Shown: positions 1-9,253, counted from the first letter of the stretch. The stretch is DNA of 64,000 nucleotides from Bacillota bacterium (GCA_023443515.1 JAEZUC010000026.1:31598-95597); one strand, 5' to 3'. A program made the numbers and translations. Notes: a model not told the origin generated them from the sequence alone.

Positions 1-68
1 GTTATATCCTGAAGGTTACCAATAGGTGTTGCTACCAAGTATAGTTTACCCTTATCGCTATCGCTCAA
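1..68 (-). CDS. rsmI: RsmI, 16S rRNA 2'-O-methyltransferase, N-terminal fragment
   Basis: The minus strand here encodes MSDSDKGKLYLVATPIGNLQ and then runs off the window. The GKLYLVATPIGNL block is the typical N-terminus of RsmI (YraL family), which 2'-O-methylates C1402 of 16S rRNA. The start is a TTG at 66-68, preceded by an AGAGGGAG ribosome binding site that lies inside the last codons of the trmN6 gene. Its TTG follows that gene's stop codon by one base, so the two are almost certainly co-translated. Only 22 codons are visible; the catalytic part is outside. The same order, trmN6-like gene then rsmI, is known from Bacillus (yabB-yabC region). Confidence 0.85.
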   Translation of the reverse strand, partial: MSDSDKGKLYLVATPIGNLQDI

Positions 69-69
69 T

Positions 70-822
70 TTATGCTCCCTCTTCTCTTCCATATATTTTA
101 TTTATCTCATCAGAGTATGTTCCGTCCGAGTTATATACATATAAAGGTTCCATTACCTTTAGTTCAGGATTTCCCCCTCTGTTCCCCTTAATAAGCAACA
201 TATTTGGTTTCTTGCCGGGTTTTGGGTGTACCAGCCTTAAATATTTTGGCTCAATTCCATTGTTTCTCATACTGCATATGATATCAGCCAGTCTCTCGGG
301 TCTGTGTACCATTGCAAGTTGTCCGCCCGGCGCCAGTAATGTCGCAGCGGCACTTACAACATCCTCCAGACTGCATAAAATCTCATGCCGGGAAATTGCC
401 TTGCTGTCCAAGGGGTTTACCAGCCCGCAGCCTTTATTTGTATAAGGAGGATTGGAAACTACCACATCAAAACTTGATTTACCAAAATATTGAGAATACG
501 ATTTGATATCCCCATGAATTATTTGAAGCCTGTCCGCAAGTTGGTTCATGAGTACACTTCTGGACGCCATCTCAGCCATTTCTTCCTGAATTTCCAAGCC
601 TACAATCTTAGCAGCCTTCGTTTTTCCTGCCAGGAGAATCGGTATAATCCCTGTTCCCGTTCCTATATCAAGAACTTTGCTGTTTCTCTTAACATCAGCA
701 AAATCAGACAGTAGCACTGCGTCCACTCCGAAACAGAATTTTTCTATATTTTGTATCAGCTTTAAACCATGGAGCTGCAAATCGTCTATACGTTCTTTAT
801 CTTTGATAGTAACCAAAAGCAC
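70..822 (-). CDS. TrmN6-like tRNA1(Val) adenine-N6 methyltransferase
   Basis: A 250-residue class I SAM-dependent methyltransferase. The SAM loop LDIGTGTGII is at residues 51-60 and the catalytic NPPY motif of N6-adenine methyltransferases at 124-127. Length and motifs match the TrmN6/YabB (COG4123) family, which methylates A37 of tRNA1(Val) in E. coli. That the clostridial protein has the same target is inference. It lies between the ferredoxin and rsmI genes on the minus strand and nearly abuts rsmI. A terminator lies between it and the ferredoxin upstream, so it probably has its own promoter or depends on read-through; no convincing promoter was found in the short gap. Confidence 0.85.
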   Translation of the reverse strand: MLLVTIKDKERIDDLQLHGLKLIQNIEKFCFGVDAVLLSDFADVKRNSKVLDIGTGTGIIPILLAGKTKAAKIVGLEIQEEMAEMASRSVLMNQLADRLQIIHGDIKSYSQYFGKSSFDVVVSNPPYTNKGCGLVNPLDSKAISRHEILCSLEDVVSAAATLLAPGGQLAMVHRPERLADIICSMRNNGIEPKYLRLVHPKPGKKPNMLLIKGNRGGNPELKVMEPLYVYNSDGTYSDEINKIYGREEGA

Positions 823-845
823 ACCTCTTATAATAATTTATCCCT

Positions 846-878
846 GAAAAAAGGGCCAAATAAAGGATGATGACCCTT
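846..878 (-). terminator. Rho-independent terminator after the ferredoxin gene
   Basis: On the minus strand AAGGGTCA (871-878) pairs with TGGCCCTT (851-858), an 8-bp stem with one G-U pair and a 12-base loop. It is followed directly by a run of T (846-850 and the end of the stem). It begins about 25 bases after the ferredoxin stop. Confidence 0.75.
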
Positions 879-902
879 TATCTGACCCTTATTACCTCAA
901 AC

Positions 903-1073
903 TTACTTCTGTTGAGGAGCATCAACAGGACATACGTTTGCACATGCACCACATTCTATACAAGTATCCTCATCGATTACATAAATACTATCTCCAGCAG
1001 TTATGCATGATACTGGACACTCTGACTCACATGCCCCACAGCTAATACAAGCATCGTTTATTAAATATGACAT
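903..1073 (-). CDS. Small 2[4Fe-4S] bacterial-type ferredoxin
   Basis: This is a 56-residue protein. It has two CxxCxxCxxxCP motifs: CISCGACESECP from residue 9 and CIECGACANVCP from residue 38. Each binds a [4Fe-4S] cluster, as in classic clostridial ferredoxins of about 55 residues. It is a cytoplasmic low-potential electron carrier. The start ATG follows AGGAGGTGTTTAAAA. It has its own sigma-A-like promoter (1135-1163) and terminator (846-878), so it is a one-gene unit placed inside the ricT-holB-tmk housekeeping block, where Bacillus has yabA. Which oxidoreductase it serves cannot be told from the sequence. Confidence 0.95.
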   Translation of the reverse strand: MSYLINDACISCGACESECPVSCITAGDSIYVIDEDTCIECGACANVCPVDAPQQK

Positions 1074-1134
1074 TTTTAAACACCTCCTAAATATTTAAGG
1101 AAAACAAATATATTTCTATTTGCTTTTCGCTACT

Positions 1135-1163
1135 ATTTTACCACCTATTATACTGAATGACAA
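1135..1163 (-). promoter_or_regulatory. Sigma-A-type promoter of the ferredoxin gene
   Basis: On the minus strand, -35 TTGTCA (1158-1163) and -10 TAAAAT (1135-1140) are separated by exactly 17 bases. The leader would be about 55 bases and ends in the AGGAGG site. Confidence 0.65.
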
Positions 1164-1181
1164 ACTATTTTACCATCTCTT

Positions 1182-2057
1182 TTAATCTTCCAGTTGTTTA
1201 AGGGCTTCGAGGTCTATATCGTTGTCGTAGCTAGTCGTCGCATCCTTTATTACTTTTATTTCCCCGTCCTTAAAGTTATACACTCTCAGGTCAGATTCGT
1301 TTCCAATGTCCAGCTTGACTTTAAGAATTTCCTTTAGTAATATTACCTCCACAACAGTTCCCTGTCCTTCAGGAGTTTCAACTATTGCACCTACCTTCGG
1401 AACTCTGGCAAGAAGATCCTCATAAGCTTCCTGTTCATATTTAAGACAGCACATAAGTCTTCCGCAAGTACCTGATATCTTGGTTGGATTCAGGGATAAG
1501 GACTGTTCCTTTGCCATTTTAATTGAAACCGGCTGGAATTCTCCTAAAAATGAATTACAGCAAAGCACTCTGCCGCAAATTCCTATTCCGCCCATCATCT
1601 TCGACTCATCTCTAACACCAATCTGCCGAAGCTCTATCCTGGTCTTAAAAACTGATGCCAGATCCTTTACCAGTTCTCTGAAATCAACTCTTCCATCCGC
1701 TGTAAAATAAAATAAAACCTTGTTGTTATCAAATGTATACTCTACGTCTATGAGTTTCATTTCCAATTTGTGGTCGCTTATTTTTTGCAGACATATGTTA
1801 AATGCATCTTTTTCTTTTTTGTCATTTTCCTGTGCGTGGGCAACATCTTCTTCAGTTGCTATTCTGATAACCTTTTTGAGGGGAGCAACTATTTCGGACT
1901 CATCCACCTCTCTGTTGGGAACAACAACCAATCCGAATTCTATTCCCCTGGCAGTTTCAACTATAACATGCTGGTTCAGATCTATCACTAGTTCGCCGGG
2001 ATCAAAGTAGTATATCTTGCCTGCTTTTTTAAACCTAACTCCTACAACCTTTACCAT
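1182..2057 (-). CDS. ricT: PSP1-domain protein RicT (YaaT)
   Basis: A 291-residue PSP1-family protein. In Bacillus YaaT/RicT forms the Y-complex with YlbF and YmcA, which binds [4Fe-4S] clusters, works with RNase Y in RNA maturation, and influences sporulation, competence and biofilm formation. The two conserved cysteine groups are visible: C161 with C166-C167, and C198 with C203-C204, each in a GxCGRxxCC setting. The start ATG follows AAAGGAACTTTATAG. It lies 35 bases downstream of holB on the minus strand and is probably co-transcribed with tmk-yaaQ-yaaR-holB. Its neighbour is a ferredoxin, but functional coupling is only a guess. Confidence 0.9.
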   Translation of the reverse strand: MVKVVGVRFKKAGKIYYFDPGELVIDLNQHVIVETARGIEFGLVVVPNREVDESEIVAPLKKVIRIATEEDVAHAQENDKKEKDAFNICLQKISDHKLEMKLIDVEYTFDNNKVLFYFTADGRVDFRELVKDLASVFKTRIELRQIGVRDESKMMGGIGICGRVLCCNSFLGEFQPVSIKMAKEQSLSLNPTKISGTCGRLMCCLKYEQEAYEDLLARVPKVGAIVETPEGQGTVVEVILLKEILKVKLDIGNESDLRVYNFKDGEIKVIKDATTSYDNDIDLEALKQLED

Positions 2058-2092
2058 CTATAAAGTTCCTTTCTCTATAATACATAAAAGGT

Positions 2093-3061
2093 TTACGTAT
2101 TATTTGCCTGTTTAATTTTCATAAGCATAACTTCTATGGCAAGCTGGTAATTTGCATTGCTGTCCAAACCCCTGCGCGCATCCCAGACTGCCTGTATGCA
2201 TTTTAAAACATGTGAAAAGGATAGTCCCACATTCTTAATAATCATATCTTTTTTATCTGAATTTATCAATAGACTTGTATCACCAGTCTCCTTGTAAATT
2301 AGCAAATCCCTGAAATATAATAATATTACATGCAGTACATAGTCTACCCGGTCATTATTTCTTTCAAACGTTTCATAAAATTTAAACAAATCGGTATCTG
2401 TCGCTGATACAAGCTTAGATGTAAACTCCAGTACTTCTTCCCTTAACTCAAGATAATGTGGGGACTCTGCAAGTTCCAGTGCCGTACCTGCCACACCGTC
2501 AGCATAGGAAACGATAAATTCCCAGTCGGGCTTTCTGAGCCCATAGTTTGACTCAAGAACCTCCATAATGTCTTCAGGGGACAATCTGTTGAAAAGTATT
2601 CTCTGGCATCTGGAACGTATAGTTTGAGCAACTGCCGCTGAGGACTGGACTGTAAGTATAAATACTACATATGGGGGTGGCTCTTCCAATGATTTAAGTA
2701 ATGCGTTTTGTGCCTGAATAGTCATAGCATCAGCATCATTTATTACAATTACCTTGTATTGGGAGTAAAGAGGCCTAATAACAAGCCCCTTTAATATATT
2801 TCTTATCTCTTCTACGCTTATACTTTTATCTTTTTTAATTATTTCCTGAAAATCCGGATTTGAGGCTTCCTTGTATAACTGACAGGATTTACATACCCCG
2901 CAAGGAAATTGTTCCTCACTGCACATAAGCATTGAGGCAAATTTCAGTGCAGTATCCCTTTTTCCGACTCCATCCGGCCCTTCAAATATATATGCATGAC
3001 TTACATTTCCTTTTTGTACTGCAGTTCTTAATGCGGATAGTATTCTTTGGTGCCCTAACAT
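2093..3061 (-). CDS. holB: DNA polymerase III delta' subunit
   Basis: This 322-residue AAA+ clamp-loader subunit has a P-loop-like GPDGVGK at residues 28-34. It has a zinc-binding cysteine set at C47, C54, C57 and C60, as in DnaX and delta' proteins, and a sensor-like SRCQRI segment near residue 150. It works in the DnaX complex that loads the beta clamp at replication forks. ATG follows GGAGGCAAA. The order tmk-yaaQ-yaaR-holB-yaaT is conserved in Bacillus and Clostridium, which supports the name. Confidence 0.92.
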   Translation of the reverse strand: MLGHQRILSALRTAVQKGNVSHAYIFEGPDGVGKRDTALKFASMLMCSEEQFPCGVCKSCQLYKEASNPDFQEIIKKDKSISVEEIRNILKGLVIRPLYSQYKVIVINDADAMTIQAQNALLKSLEEPPPYVVFILTVQSSAAVAQTIRSRCQRILFNRLSPEDIMEVLESNYGLRKPDWEFIVSYADGVAGTALELAESPHYLELREEVLEFTSKLVSATDTDLFKFYETFERNNDRVDYVLHVILLYFRDLLIYKETGDTSLLINSDKKDMIIKNVGLSFSHVLKCIQAVWDARRGLDSNANYQLAIEVMLMKIKQANNT

Positions 3062-3076
3062 TTTGCCTCCATAATG

Positions 3077-3544
3077 TCATAAAAACAAGTCAAGTATCAA
3101 TCCCCTGATATCATCAAGTTTTTTAAGTATGCTAATGTTGTCCTTTTGTGCTTTAAGTACTTCATTTGTCAGCTCAATAAGTTCTTCATTAATTTTTTTA
3201 ATAATTGCATAAACCCTGTGTCTTCCTCTTCTATCCAGGAAGTTTTTTTTCATAAAACTATGTGAATGAGAAACCGCCTCATCTAGAAATTCGGATATCA
3301 ACTGTTTGTAAACCTTCAATTCCCTGATGTCAGCCTTTTTGCCCAGTTTTTTACCCTGACTCTCTATCTTATCGGCAAGTACTTTGACTCTCTCTTCATA
3401 ATTTTTGGTTTCAAGTTTTTTCATCTGATATGAAAAGGATGCATCTTTCTCATTTCTTATTGTTCTTTCGTCTCTGCCGGACAAAGCAGAAATACTTGCA
3501 CGGTTGTCGGACGAATCCTGTATCTTGATGGGAATTGGAATCAC
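3077..3544 (-). CDS. yaaR: YaaR family protein (DUF327)
   Basis: A 155-residue, mostly helical, charged protein of the YaaR/DUF327 family. The family has no established biochemical function. Identification rests on length, on the C-terminal pattern with HSHSFMKKNFLDRRGRHRVY, and on its place between yaaQ and holB, exactly as in Bacillus. The given start is GTG with an AAGAAG sequence almost touching it, so the real start could differ by a few codons. It is part of the minus-strand tmk operon. Confidence 0.8.
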   Translation of the reverse strand: MIPIPIKIQDSSDNRASISALSGRDERTIRNEKDASFSYQMKKLETKNYEERVKVLADKIESQGKKLGKKADIRELKVYKQLISEFLDEAVSHSHSFMKKNFLDRRGRHRVYAIIKKINEELIELTNEVLKAQKDNISILKKLDDIRGLILDLFL

Positions 3545-3560
3545 CTTCTTATAGCATATT

Positions 3561-3890
3561 TTAAACCTTGTGGAATTTCTCTACGTCAACTACAAAGATT
3601 GTAGCTCCGCCAACAGTAACTTCAACAGGGTATGGCATAAACATTCCATTTATACCTCCGGATGAGGCCGGCGTATTTATAACCTGTCTCCTGCTCTTAG
3701 ATTTCTTTTCAATAATAGCTATCACTTCATCCAGCTTATCTTCATCTACACCCACAAGCAGAGTGGTATTTCCAGCCCTCAGAAAACCTCCGGATGAGCA
3801 CATTTTAGTAACACTAAATCCGTGTTTATTAAGTTCTTCCATTACCCTGTGACCGTCTTCATCATGTACGATAGCAAACACCAGTTTCAT
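3561..3890 (-). CDS. darA: YaaQ / DarA (PstA) PII-like cyclic-di-AMP receptor
   Basis: A 109-residue protein of the YaaQ family (DUF970), which in Bacillus, Listeria and Staphylococcus is a trimeric PII-like protein that binds cyclic di-AMP. The nucleotide-binding region is recognisable as GGFLRAGNTTLLVGV around residues 34-48. Two ATG codons follow AAGGAGGG; the second, at 3890, has the better spacing and gives the MKLVFAIV start and 109-residue length typical of the family. It sits just downstream of tmk. The downstream partner of DarA is not known. Confidence 0.9.
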   Translation of the reverse strand: MKLVFAIVHDEDGHRVMEELNKHGFSVTKMCSSGGFLRAGNTTLLVGVDEDKLDEVIAIIEKKSKSRRQVINTPASSGGINGMFMPYPVEVTVGGATIFVVDVEKFHKV

Positions 3891-3921
3891 CATGATCCCT
3901 CCTTAAATAAAGTAATAGTTT

Positions 3922-4542
3922 TTAAAGTAGTTCCTTCAGGTATAAATTTATTTGTGAAGATATTTCTTCTATTGATTTTGATGCATCTATTGTCTTAATT
4001 CTATCGGGATATAGCAAGGACATTTTTTTGTATCCTTCGTATACCCTCATATGAAAATCCATTTTTTCCTGTTCTATCCTGTCTGCACCGGTTGACTTTA
4101 TCCTTCTTTCTATTGCCAACCGCGGGTCTAGATCCAGGAAAAATGTAATATCGGGTACTACACCATCAACCGCTGCCCTGTTTACATCAGCTACAGTTTT
4201 CAGGTCAACACCTCTCCCACATCCCTGGTATGCATAGCTTGAATCTACAAACCTATCACATATGACATACTTACCGTTTTCTAAAGCGGGTCTTATTACC
4301 TGGGAAACATGCTGGGCTCTGGCTGCAGCGTAAAGCATCATTTCTGTTAGGGGTGAAATATCACTGTTTCTGGGATCAAGAATCAAGTCCCTGATCATTT
4401 CGCTAATTTCGGTGCCTCCGGGTTCTCTGGACAGTACAACATCAATTCCCGTGTCATTTAAAAATTGTTCCATCAGCTTAATCTGAGTTGTCTTTCCGGA
4501 CCCATCAGTTCCTTCAACAGTTATAAATAAACCTTTACGCAT
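3922..4542 (-). CDS. tmk: Thymidylate kinase
   Basis: This 206-residue dTMP kinase phosphorylates dTMP to dTDP. It shows the P-loop GTDGSGKT at residues 11-18, the DR(F/Y) motif in DRFVDSSYAYQG near residue 95, and a lid-region arginine segment (RRIKSTGADRIEQE). Length is normal. ATG follows GGAGGTTATATA. It is the first clear gene of the tmk-darA-yaaR-holB-ricT series, with only 31 bases to darA. Confidence 0.95.
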   Translation of the reverse strand: MRKGLFITVEGTDGSGKTTQIKLMEQFLNDTGIDVVLSREPGGTEISEMIRDLILDPRNSDISPLTEMMLYAAARAQHVSQVIRPALENGKYVICDRFVDSSYAYQGCGRGVDLKTVADVNRAAVDGVVPDITFFLDLDPRLAIERRIKSTGADRIEQEKMDFHMRVYEGYKKMSLLYPDRIKTIDASKSIEEISSQINLYLKELL

Positions 4543-4593
4543 TATATAACCTCCAACTGTTTTATCTTTTGTTGATACATGAATTATAACACA

Positions 4594-6036
4594 TTATTTT
4601 ACAACTTGGACACTATTATTATTGCCAACGCCGTTAACCTTTCCGCCCAATTTGATAATGGATTCTATGTAGCTTATCTTTGAACCGTCAATTATTTCTC
4701 CCGGGTACAAAACCGGAATCCCGGGAGGATACGGAGTAACTACTCCTGCACATATCCTTCCTAAACAAGCTTTTAATTCCTTCTGCTCCTTTTGTGCAGC
4801 ATAGGCTTCATATGGACTTAATGCCGGTAATACACCAATCGTTTTCTGTACACCCGCCAAACTGCGTATTTTTTCAGCTTGCCTTCCCCATCCGCTATCA
4901 AAAGGTATTTGAGCCAGCTTCCACAAACTTTCATAGAGTCTTTCAAAAGTACTTCTGTCATCAGCTGTTGTTGTAATTAATACAAGGTTTTCGTAATCAG
5001 CCATTTCTACCTGAATAGACAACTCTGTTCTCAGCACTGCTTCTGCGTCATATCCGCCGATACCGAGTCCTGATATATTTAATACCAACCTTGTGGCATC
5101 CTGTATTGTATTAATACCCAGATACTTGCCTTCTAAAACCTTATAACCATGTATTTGAGCAATCCTGTTTTTAAAAGTATTGATTTCATCAATCAAATGC
5201 GAAAGTTTTTCTTTACCTTCCGTTTGCATAAGCTCTCTTGCAATATCCAGATACGTCATTATAATATATGATGGACTTGAAGTTTGGAGCATGGCTAAAT
5301 TAAATCTGATTTTTTCTATGTCAATAAGGGAGCCATTTATATGCATATACGCACCCTGTGTAACTGCCGGAAGCGTTTTATGAGCACTTTGTATAACAAT
5401 GTCTGCTTTGTATCTGTTGGCTGAAGGAGGCAGTATTGGACTGAATGCCAGATGCGCACCATGAGCCTCATCTACAATCAAGGGCTTTCCATGGGAATGA
5501 ACTACTTTGACTATAGCCTCAATATCACTGCATATACCGTAATAATTTGGCCTTGTTATAAGTACGGCTGCTGCATCAGGGTGTATACAAAGAGCCTTTT
5601 CAATACTTTGTGCTGTTATTCCTTCATTTATTCCAAACTTTCTGTTGTATTCGGGATATATAAATACCGGTTCTGCCCCGGACATGATCAGCCCTGATAC
5701 TACAGATTTGTGTGAATCTCTTCCAATTATTATTTTTTGCCCCCGTGTGCAAACACTCATAAGAGAAGCTTGAATCCCGCAGGTTGAGCCATTTACAAGA
5801 AAAAAGGTACTATCTGCTCCAAAGGCCGTTGCTGCCAGCTCCTGAGCTTCTTTTATTATTCCCTCGGGATAATGAAGGTAGTCCGTACCCCCAATCTCTG
5901 TTACGTCAAGTTTGAGAATATCTGTAGCTAGTGACTGTGGAATCCCTCTTGACAGCTTGTGACCAGGCATATGAAATATATTGATATTTTCTTTTGCATA
6001 TTTTCTTAAATAATTATATATTGGCAAGTTATACAC
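4594..6036 (-). CDS. YaaO-like Orn/Lys/Arg decarboxylase family protein
   Basis: A 480-residue fold-type I PLP enzyme. The PLP lysine is K220 in SAHKTLPAVTQGAY, and the cofactor-contacting D189 and H192 lie in VDEAHGAH. The C-terminal TPYPPGIPVLYPGE motif is typical of the short Gram-positive members (YaaO, SpeA-like). They lack the N-terminal wing domain of the roughly 700-residue enterobacterial decarboxylases. The substrate (arginine, lysine or ornithine) cannot be fixed from motifs. The start is GTG with AAGGGTGAAGG upstream. It lies upstream of tmk as yaaO does in Bacillus. A paralogue is found at 57808-59277. Confidence 0.85.
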   Translation of the reverse strand: MYNLPIYNYLRKYAKENINIFHMPGHKLSRGIPQSLATDILKLDVTEIGGTDYLHYPEGIIKEAQELAATAFGADSTFFLVNGSTCGIQASLMSVCTRGQKIIIGRDSHKSVVSGLIMSGAEPVFIYPEYNRKFGINEGITAQSIEKALCIHPDAAAVLITRPNYYGICSDIEAIVKVVHSHGKPLIVDEAHGAHLAFSPILPPSANRYKADIVIQSAHKTLPAVTQGAYMHINGSLIDIEKIRFNLAMLQTSSPSYIIMTYLDIARELMQTEGKEKLSHLIDEINTFKNRIAQIHGYKVLEGKYLGINTIQDATRLVLNISGLGIGGYDAEAVLRTELSIQVEMADYENLVLITTTADDRSTFERLYESLWKLAQIPFDSGWGRQAEKIRSLAGVQKTIGVLPALSPYEAYAAQKEQKELKACLGRICAGVVTPYPPGIPVLYPGEIIDGSKISYIESIIKLGGKVNGVGNNNSVQVVK

Positions 6037-6199
6037 TTTTTAAGCCTTCACCCTTTTCTAATTTCCCTTATAAAACCATAGTTTATGCATTTCAAGCCGG
6101 GTATGGCTTTGCTTTCTGCCAACACCCGGCCTGCATGACCCGGTTCATATATCTATTTTACTTATTAAAGACATTCTTTACAACCTGCAGTCATAAGAC

Positions 6200-9100
6200 C
6201 TATTTTGTAAAGGGCTTTATGAACATAGTATAGTGAAATCTCTGTGCATTAAAACGATACTTCTCCATAAGCTCAGGCCCACAGCTGTTGGAACCTACTC
6301 CACTTTGGGCATAATCAACACAAAGAACGGTGCTTCCGCACTTTTCCAATTCAAAATTGTGTTGCTTACTTGTCAGCTCCTCCTGAGTATAGTAGGATGC
6401 ATTAAAGCTAAAAGGCTCATCTCCGGTTATCAATAGTCCCAGCCCGCAATTTGATGCCACCTTTACATAGTGACATCCCCAATGGCTACCGTTTTCCTGA
6501 GGTTTCAAGTAATCTTCATGCATTCTCCCTACATTGGATTTGAAGCGTCCCATATAGGATGATCTTCTCTTATCTGCATAGCTTTCATAGGGGCCATAGC
6601 CAAAGTATTCAACATTACTGATATAATCAGGAAGAAACAGTCTTAGGCCGAAACGGGGTAAAAACGGCATTTCCATATTTCTTTCCACCTGCATGTTAAC
6701 TGATATAAGTCCATTCTCCGCTATATTCCATTCGGTACTGATGCTCAGTATCCTCTGTATATGAACCGCTAGAAGGGAAAGTTCCGTAATTATTCTCACA
6801 TTACCGCTTTCCTTGAATACATGTGTATTATATGACCGGGACAGTGTCCTGTCATAACCCGCCTCTTCCCATTTATGCCTCACATTTCTGTCATTGTCGG
6901 TAGGTGCTCTCCATATATTGTAGTTCATTGGCTTTTCAAGAACCACATTGTTTTGATACACCATTTTGTCAAATACGCCTGTCATTTTATTAAATGTATA
7001 CCTAAAGTTATTCCCTATTATTACAACACTTCTGTCTGATTCCACCAAGGATACTTCTTTGTCCCCTGAATGCGATTCTCCCAGTATACAGGTTATCTTA
7101 TCCTCCTGAAGTCCAACCTTGTCAACAGCCAGCCTAACTTGGTCAAATCCAAGCGAATAATCCCTTTTGATAAACGGTGTATCCGCCTTTTGTATATAAT
7201 CAAATTTAATATAACAATCCCCTTTTTCTATACCATCAAGTTTCACGCATATTTCTTTTTTCCCATGGGGGAGTATGTCCAGTAGTTCAGGGTCATCAAT
7301 AATACCTACGTAAATAACCTCCCCGTTTTTGGTAACTTGGTAGGAAATGTACAAGCAGTCCTTTGTATTTATAAAATCCAGCATATTTTTGAAGGTAAAT
7401 ATACCCTCTTTAGAATTCTCACTTACCAGCCTAAGTGGCCTCAGTACATTTTTATATTCCAACAACCCCGTATGAACTCTTCTGTCAGGATACACCAACC
7501 CATCCATACAAAAATTGCCGTCATGAGGAAACTCTCCGAAATCTCCCCCATAAAAATATTTTTTCTTTCCATCTACAGTTCTTCCCATGTAAACAGCGTG
7601 GTCGCACCACTCCCATACAAATCCTCCGCATAAGCCGTCGTATCTTTCTATCTGTTCATGGTATTCCTCAAGATCACCCGGGCCGTTACCCATCGCATGT
7701 GAATACTCACATAGAATAAGGGGTTTTGTAACTGTGTCTCGTTGGAAATATTCTATTATGTCCTCACAGGAGGCATACATACGACTGTACAGATCAAGGC
7801 CACTGAAATCAGCATCATAGCCTTCCGGCGGATACAAAGCACTTTCATAATGAGTAAGTCTGCTGTTATCGTAGTTTTTAAGCCAGTTCAGGGCATTTTC
7901 AAAATTTCTGCCATAACCGGATTCATTTCCGATTGACCATATAACAACACAAGGGTGATTCTTGTCCCTTATAACACAACTTTTTACCCGGTCAGTAATA
8001 GCCTCTTGGAATTCAGGGTCATGTGCCAGCATAGGAAATGCTTTTCCATCCTGCCATCCTCCGAAAAGTACAGTTGTACCATGAGTTTCAATATCCGCTT
8101 CGGCTATTATATAGAATCCGTATTTATCACATAGTTCGGTAAATACTGGGGAGTTTGGATAATGGCTTGTTCGAATCGCATTTATATTATTCTGCTTCAT
8201 CAGCTTCAAATCTCGTAGCATATCTTCTATATCCACTGCGGGGCCTTTTACAGGGTCAGAGTCATGTCGGTTTACACCTTTAAATTTTATTTTTTGGCCA
8301 TTAAGGTAAACAATACCTTTCTCAACTTTTATTTCACGAATTCCTATTGCCACTGAAATAGTCTCATACTCTGACTCCAGTATTAAGTTATAAAGATTTG
8401 GGATTTCCGCACTCCACAATTTCGGATTATCTATTTTAATACTCAGACTATTCCCCTGTGACTTTCCTTGTGCTTCAATAATACCCGTGCTATTATCTGT
8501 CAGTTTATATTCTATCTCAGGCATATTACCTGAGATATCCATATCTACTTTTATCTCAGCTTTTTTATAGTTCTCATTCAGTAAAGTCTTTACAAAAAAA
8601 TCCCTTATATGATTCATCGGACGAAGAAGAATATATACATCTCTGAATATGCCTGATGTCCTGAACTTGTCTTGATCTTCCAGATAGCTCCCGTCACACC
8701 ATTTAAGTACAAGGACTGCTATAGTGTTTGTTCCTTCATGCACATGGTCAGTTATATCAAATTCACTTGTAGAATGAGAAACCTGACTATAGCCTATAAA
8801 TTCACCATTAATCCATAGATAGAAGCAGGAATCGACTCCTTCGAAATTGATATATTTCTTCATTCCTTCCCAACTACTGTCAGCGTTAAACTCCCTGACA
8901 TAAGCACCACACGGGTTGTCTACCGGAACATATGGAGGGTCATATGGAAAAGGATACTTTATATTTGTATATTGATGCCTGTCATAACCATGGTTTTGCC
9001 ATACTGAAGGAACAGGAATCTTATCAAATCCTGAACGATCATATCCGGGCAAGTAGAATTCATCCTTTATATTGTAAACACTATTAAAATAAAGAAAATC

Positions 9101-9253
9101 CCATTCCCCATTTAACAAATGAAGTCTCTGTGATTTTGTCCTGTCACTGCTTTTATTAACATCCCCGGATGGGTAAGGTATATAATAGGCCCTTTTATCC
9201 ATAGTCCCTACATGCAGTGTTTTAGGGTCTTCAAAGTATCTTTTTATTATCAT
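6200..9253 (-). CDS. lacZ: Beta-galactosidase, GH2 family, large LacZ type
   Basis: A 1017-residue LacZ-type protein. It hydrolyses terminal beta-galactosides in the cytoplasm; no signal peptide is present. Domain order from sequence: jelly roll (about 45-215), Ig-like (220-310), TIM barrel (about 315-600), Ig-like linker, and the C-terminal bgal small-chain domain (about 730-1010). The acid/base glutamate is E444 in WSIGNESGYG and the nucleophile E516 in LCEYSHAMGN. A GTG lies nine bases upstream, but it almost touches the AAAGGA site, so the ATG at 9253 is preferred. A strong terminator separates it from the GH10 operon upstream, so it should be expressed from its own promoter (-10 at 9311-9316). 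Confidence 0.93.
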   Translation of the reverse strand: MIIKRYFEDPKTLHVGTMDKRAYYIPYPSGDVNKSSDRTKSQRLHLLNGEWDFLYFNSVYNIKDEFYLPGYDRSGFDKIPVPSVWQNHGYDRHQYTNIKYPFPYDPPYVPVDNPCGAYVREFNADSSWEGMKKYINFEGVDSCFYLWINGEFIGYSQVSHSTSEFDITDHVHEGTNTIAVLVLKWCDGSYLEDQDKFRTSGIFRDVYILLRPMNHIRDFFVKTLLNENYKKAEIKVDMDISGNMPEIEYKLTDNSTGIIEAQGKSQGNSLSIKIDNPKLWSAEIPNLYNLILESEYETISVAIGIREIKVEKGIVYLNGQKIKFKGVNRHDSDPVKGPAVDIEDMLRDLKLMKQNNINAIRTSHYPNSPVFTELCDKYGFYIIAEADIETHGTTVLFGGWQDGKAFPMLAHDPEFQEAITDRVKSCVIRDKNHPCVVIWSIGNESGYGRNFENALNWLKNYDNSRLTHYESALYPPEGYDADFSGLDLYSRMYASCEDIIEYFQRDTVTKPLILCEYSHAMGNGPGDLEEYHEQIERYDGLCGGFVWEWCDHAVYMGRTVDGKKKYFYGGDFGEFPHDGNFCMDGLVYPDRRVHTGLLEYKNVLRPLRLVSENSKEGIFTFKNMLDFINTKDCLYISYQVTKNGEVIYVGIIDDPELLDILPHGKKEICVKLDGIEKGDCYIKFDYIQKADTPFIKRDYSLGFDQVRLAVDKVGLQEDKITCILGESHSGDKEVSLVESDRSVVIIGNNFRYTFNKMTGVFDKMVYQNNVVLEKPMNYNIWRAPTDNDRNVRHKWEEAGYDRTLSRSYNTHVFKESGNVRIITELSLLAVHIQRILSISTEWNIAENGLISVNMQVERNMEMPFLPRFGLRLFLPDYISNVEYFGYGPYESYADKRRSSYMGRFKSNVGRMHEDYLKPQENGSHWGCHYVKVASNCGLGLLITGDEPFSFNASYYTQEELTSKQHNFELEKCGSTVLCVDYAQSGVGSNSCGPELMEKYRFNAQRFHYTMFIKPFTK

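Noticed and set aside
6096..6130. Hairpin GCCGGGT / ACCCGGC with inner GGC/GCC between lacZ and the YaaO-like gene
   Set aside because: A real dyad, but neither strand has a T run after it and I cannot assign it as a terminator or operator. lacZ transcription must end near here, so it might still do that work.
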